Positions 5,665 through 8,897 of a stretch of DNA of 8,897 nt are shown one piece after another. Under the pieces are notes generated by a model that saw only the letters and a program-made list of their open reading frames with translations, had not been told where the DNA came from and made no database searches. The stretch's first letter is position 1. Every line of letters starts with the position of its first letter. The DNA is from JBCBSS01 sp039819065 (GTDB lineage Bacteria > Bacteroidota > Bacteroidia > Cytophagales > Cyclobacteriaceae): positions 1 through 8,897 of the forward strand of contig JBCBSS010000214.1 in the NCBI GenBank assembly GCA_039819065.1, given 5' to 3'. Position numbers and translations under genes: made by a program.

Positions 5665-8600
5665 TTACCAGACCCTGAAGTCATTGCTAATATTCTCAAT
5701 CCGTGAAGTAGGGCGTTGTTTTCCTTCTGTAAGTTCTGGTACCGCTTGTTGCAGATAGCTTTGCAATTCTGATATTAGGATGATACCGTCTTCATTGAGA
5801 TCGGCCTTACCTTCCTTTAACCCGGATAAGAGGCAATAAGTGAATACACCATTCTGCCAATCTTCACCTTCCAAGGCGTATTCTACACCTCCAGCCGATG
5901 ATATGACCGTCGTTCCTGATCTTCTTCTCAAATCTGAAAAAAGTTGCTTGCTGAGGTTAAAGGAGTTTTCTAAGCCAAGGTTTGATTGGTATTGAATTGT
6001 TTTGTCGCTGGCATTTCTGAAACTTACTTTACCCACTTCAATCTGGGTAGAGGCAGTCACTTCAACAGCTTCTTTGTCAAGTTCACCAGAATGGCATGCA
6101 TCAATGAATATGGTCTTGTGGCGTGCTGGAATACCATCTAAAAGGTTTTCTAACTCTTCGTAGGGTAGGCCTTTGTCGGCCGGATTGGCAAAATTGACAT
6201 CATAGGTAGCGAGGAAATAATCCAGGTGCTTGTCCAATAGCCCATGCCCTGATAGGAAGATGTAAACCTGATCATCGACATTCGTTTGCAGTAGCTTTTC
6301 CTTGAGCGCCTTTACATTCGAAACGGTCACTTCTTCATTCAGCAGTTTATGAGTAATGAGGTTGTCAAAACCGAGGTTATCCTTGTATTTGTAATTGACG
6401 AATTCCTTTTTACTTGAGAATACCTGGATTACATCTTCAGCGTCCTTGGTAGCGTACTTCAGGTTCATCTGCTGATTTTTGTACTCGGAGGCGGCTATGG
6501 TGATCAAGTGAAGATTAACGGGAGGTGTGTCACCTTCATAATTGACCTCAAATGATTCTCTTAAGGATTCTACCCCTTTTTCATTGAGTACAGATACCTG
6601 TATTTTGTTGAGCCCCCTGACCAGTTCCACCGATAGTTTTTCTTTGATTTTGCTGACATTCTTTTTGCGCAAATCCCTTCCATTGAAGCCGAGAACAGGA
6701 ATGCCGTTTACAGTGAGTTGAACACGGTCCAGGTTGTATTTTTCGTCGATTGCTTCTATTGAGAATTCCAAGTGTTTTTCATGGGTAGAAGAAGGAATAT
6801 GATCGGCAAATAAGCGTAAAGTGGGAATGTGAAAATCTTTGTCGAAAGCGTCTTCATTGAAGTTGAGCCTTTTCAGCCGCTTCTGATAAGACCGCTTCAA
6901 CGCATTGATAACTTCAGGAGAAGCGTACCCGATTTTTTCCAGCACCTTATCTGGCCGGTTGTATTGCAGGTCGAATTGGTCAAAAGGGAAGACTTTGTCC
7001 TTGTACCTGAATGCCACTCCTGAAGTGCCGTTCTTGCTGGTCATGTAGTATAACTCAGGTGTGGTGATAATGAAGTCTTCCTGGTTGAGAGAGATAAAAG
7101 TGACCAGTAGATCGCCTGTTTTGACATCCCAAAGTTTGATGGTGCCGTCATGGCAGCCGCTGGCCAGTATTCTACCATCAGAGGTGAAATCTAAATCCGT
7201 GACCTGATCTTTATGACCTATTATCTTTTTCGTGATAGTGAAGTTTTCGGTTTCACGGAAAATGATGGTATCGGCTTTAGCAGTGGCTAGAATTTGTCCG
7301 TCCTCACTGAAAAGAGGGCTTGTTTCCCTGGTGCCATCAACGTGAAATAGGGCTTCTCCGGTATCCACTCGTCTGATATAGAAGTCATTGGATTCAGGCG
7401 CGGCGAAGATTTGATTATTGGGGTGGAAGGCCATTTCATAGATGTAGTAGCTGGTTGGTAGCGGTTCCAACTCTTCAAAGGTGCTGGCATCCCACCGCCT
7501 AATCTGTTTATAACCGGCTGTGAAAATGGTTTTACCATCGGCGGTAACACCGACACTCCGGTTCATCACTTTACCCGCTGGCAGTTCCGCTACCAGCTCG
7601 CCATTAGAAGCATCCCATACCCTTGACTTTCCGCCGGTATTCTGAATGATATGCTTGCCATCAGGAGTGAGTGCCAGGTGTTTGGGCTCTTTTCCACCCT
7701 TAAACACCTTAAACAAAAGCTTACCCTGATCTTTGTGCCAATTGAGTATTCTACCCTGGATGCCGTTGTAAATCGTCTGACCATCTTTGCTGAAAAGAAC
7801 GGATGAGAATATATCACCTCTGTTGGTATAAGAACCGTCTAGATAATTCTTAAACCCAAAGGCAGAAGCCAGTTCCCAAATCCGGGTGGGACGTTGATAA
7901 TTGCCACTAAGCAGATGCAAATTATCAGGGCTGAATGCTATGTCTTGAATACGCCCGGGATAGCCCTTCATCACTTTGATCCGTACGCCGGTTTTTACAT
8001 TAAAGAGACGGATAGAATTCTCTTCCTTGCCATTTTTCCCAGCAACGGCCATTAAATGTTCATTCTTACTGAAAGCTACCGCTTGATTGGAGTAATAATC
8101 ATCTTTTATGTTGTAAAGCGCTTTACCGCTTTTGATCGATTGCATGGTGATTCTGCCACCACAACCGGTGAAGATGTAATCCAAGTGGGGACTGAATAGG
8201 GCAGGGCATGGGGTGCCGGAACCTAAACCCTCAAATTCCTTCACGATCTCGCCACTTTTAAAATTGCGGATGACCACTTTCCCCCGCGAGCCTGTGTGGT
8301 ACAGCAGATCACCTTTCTTACTGACAGCTACCGTTGAAGCGTAACTTTCCGTGCCTTTCAGGTCAATCTCTCTAACCAAACTGCCATCACTGACCTTCCA
8401 AATGCGCACGAAGTTATCTGCAGAACCAGTAACAATGAATTTGTCGTCAGGGCTGAAAGCAATGCTCTCCACCGTATGTTTAATGGGTATATTGTCATAG
8501 GCCTTTCGCCGGCCATGAACGTCCAATACCATTTCCTTAGTACCAATGTTCCAGACCCGGAATTCCCTATATGATCCCGTGGCTAGCAAATCACCTTTAT

Positions 8601-8897
8601 GGCTCACGGCCATCGATGAAACTGAACTGTGTGCGTCTTCAATCTCTGCCAGCTTTTTTCCTGAGAACCAATCCCAGAATATGATTGAAGCATTGCGGTC
8701 GTCAGATCCACTGATCAGGGTTTTGCCATCTGGAGTAAAGGCCAGGGAAATGACTTCACCTTTATGACCTCTAAGGCCTCTGAATTCCTTACCGGTTTTG
8801 ATATGCCATACTTTGATATTCTTATCTTCAGAACCGCTGACCACGTACTTGCCATCAGGGCTAAAAGCGAGGCTCTTAATGGGTTTAAAATGTCCTT
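5665..8897 (-). CDS. WD40-repeat caspase-family (C14-like) protease, 5' end beyond the window
   Basis: Visible 1,076 residues, numbered from the first complete codon at 8895; the frame is open to the right edge, so the true start is outside. Residues 1-601 contain about 14 WD40 units, enough for two seven-bladed propellers. The first (GHFKPIKSLAFSPDG) and last (GHKDQVTDLDF...KLWD, 560-590) are canonical and the middle ones degenerate. Residues 602-790 form a linker with an NRPD motif (646-649) and a beta-rich Ig-like part (about 700-785). The caspase domain runs from about 791 to 1076: the catalytic His884 in FLSGHG and Cys934 in IDACHSG are both present, 50 residues apart, as in caspases and metacaspases. 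Residues 1032-1043 fit an EF-hand loop (D-x-N-x-DG-x-I-x3-E). It presumably cleaves proteins when the propellers bind a trigger or partner; target unknown. No membrane segment is seen in the visible part. Confidence 0.93.
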   Translation of the reverse strand, partial: GHFKPIKSLAFSPDGKYVVSGSEDKNIKVWHIKTGKEFRGLRGHKGEVISLAFTPDGKTLISGSDDRNASIIFWDWFSGKKLAEIEDAHSSVSSMAVSHKGDLLATGSYREFRVWNIGTKEMVLDVHGRRKAYDNIPIKHTVESIAFSPDDKFIVTGSADNFVRIWKVSDGSLVREIDLKGTESYASTVAVSKKGDLLYHTGSRGKVVIRNFKSGEIVKEFEGLGSGTPCPALFSPHLDYIFTGCGGRITMQSIKSGKALYNIKDDYYSNQAVAFSKNEHLMAVAGKNGKEENSIRLFNVKTGVRIKVMKGYPGRIQDIAFSPDNLHLLSGNYQRPTRIWELASAFGFKNYLDGSYTNRGDIFSSVLFSKDGQTIYNGIQGRILNWHKDQGKLLFKVFKGGKEPKHLALTPDGKHIIQNTGGKSRVWDASNGELVAELPAGKVMNRSVGVTADGKTIFTAGYKQIRRWDASTFEELEPLPTSYYIYEMAFHPNNQIFAAPESNDFYIRRVDTGEALFHVDGTRETSPLFSEDGQILATAKADTIIFRETENFTITKKIIGHKDQVTDLDFTSDGRILASGCHDGTIKLWDVKTGDLLVTFISLNQEDFIITTPELYYMTSKNGTSGVAFRYKDKVFPFDQFDLQYNRPDKVLEKIGYASPEVINALKRSYQKRLKRLNFNEDAFDKDFHIPTLRLFADHIPSSTHEKHLEFSIEAIDEKYNLDRVQLTVNGIPVLGFNGRDLRKKNVSKIKEKLSVELVRGLNKIQVSVLNEKGVESLRESFEVNYEGDTPPVNLHLITIAASEYKNQQMNLKYATKDAEDVIQVFSSKKEFVNYKYKDNLGFDNLITHKLLNEEVTVSNVKALKEKLLQTNVDDQVYIFLSGHGLLDKHLDYFLATYDVNFANPADKGLPYEELENLLDGIPARHKTIFIDACHSGELDKEAVEVTASTQIEVGKVSFRNASDKTIQYQSNLGLENSFNLSKQLFSDLRRRSGTTVISSAGGVEYALEGEDWQNGVFTYCLLSGLKEGKADLNEDGIILISELQSYLQQAVPELTEGKQRPTSRIENISNDFRVW

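Noticed and set aside
6829..7023. Plus-strand open frame opposite the caspase linker; similar one at 8546-8767
   Set aside because: Antisense to a well-supported coding region, no recognisable domain and no start context.
7287..8546. Three minus-strand open frames (7287-7556, 7590-7817, 8358-8546) within the WD40 region
   Set aside because: They are alternate-frame readings of the WD40 repeat coding sequence. The main frame is uninterrupted and shows clear repeat conservation, so they are not separate genes or evidence of a frameshift.
1..8897. tRNA, rRNA or integrase/attachment site
   Set aside because: No cloverleaf-like sequence, rRNA motif, recombinase gene or paired attachment repeats were recognised by eye.

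Overview
The window looks like a chromosomal segment of a marine or soil Bacteroidota bacterium, probably Cytophagales. This is inferred from moderate-to-low GC, type I signal peptides ending in SQA-Q or WSQ-D, starts with no Shine-Dalgarno sequence, GTCAT-type dyad repeats between genes, and a large WD40-caspase protein of a kind common in that phylum. No 16S rRNA or other taxonomic marker is present, so the placement is tentative.

Layout, left to right. (1) Positions 160-1554 hold two tandem, same-strand, secreted paralogues of unknown function, 9 nt apart. (2) Positions 1555-1818 hold a GTCAT-family dyad repeat, a foldable leader-like stretch and a strong intrinsic terminator ending only about 12 nt before the next start codon. 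(3) A hotdog-fold acyl-CoA thioesterase (1819-2241, +) and a TrmJ-type tRNA 2'-O-methyltransferase (2238-2930, -) converge with interlocked stop codons. (4) A 245-nt divergent intergenic region carries a nested dyad. (5) Positions 3176-5227 hold a two-gene operon: an exported protein with a FecR-like N-terminal segment, then a membrane protein that reads as a CHASE2-type extracytoplasmic sensor with no output domain. (6) Positions 5228-5664 are non-coding and carry a dense cluster of REP-like palindromes. (7) From 5665 to the right edge, on the minus strand, lies the 3' part of a very large gene: about 14 visible WD40 blades, a linker with a conserved NRPD motif and an Ig-like stretch, and a C-terminal caspase (clan CD, C14-type) domain with intact His/Cys dyad and an EF-hand-like calcium loop. 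Its 5' end is outside the window.

How they may work together. The most interesting group is regions 5-7. An envelope sensor without an output domain sits beside a cytosolic-looking scaffold-protease, and CHASE2 domains are fused to caspase-related CHAT domains in other bacteria. A sensor-to-caspase signalling module is therefore plausible. The two units are convergent and separated by repeats, so this rests on proximity and family knowledge only. The thioesterase and methyltransferase look like housekeeping genes.
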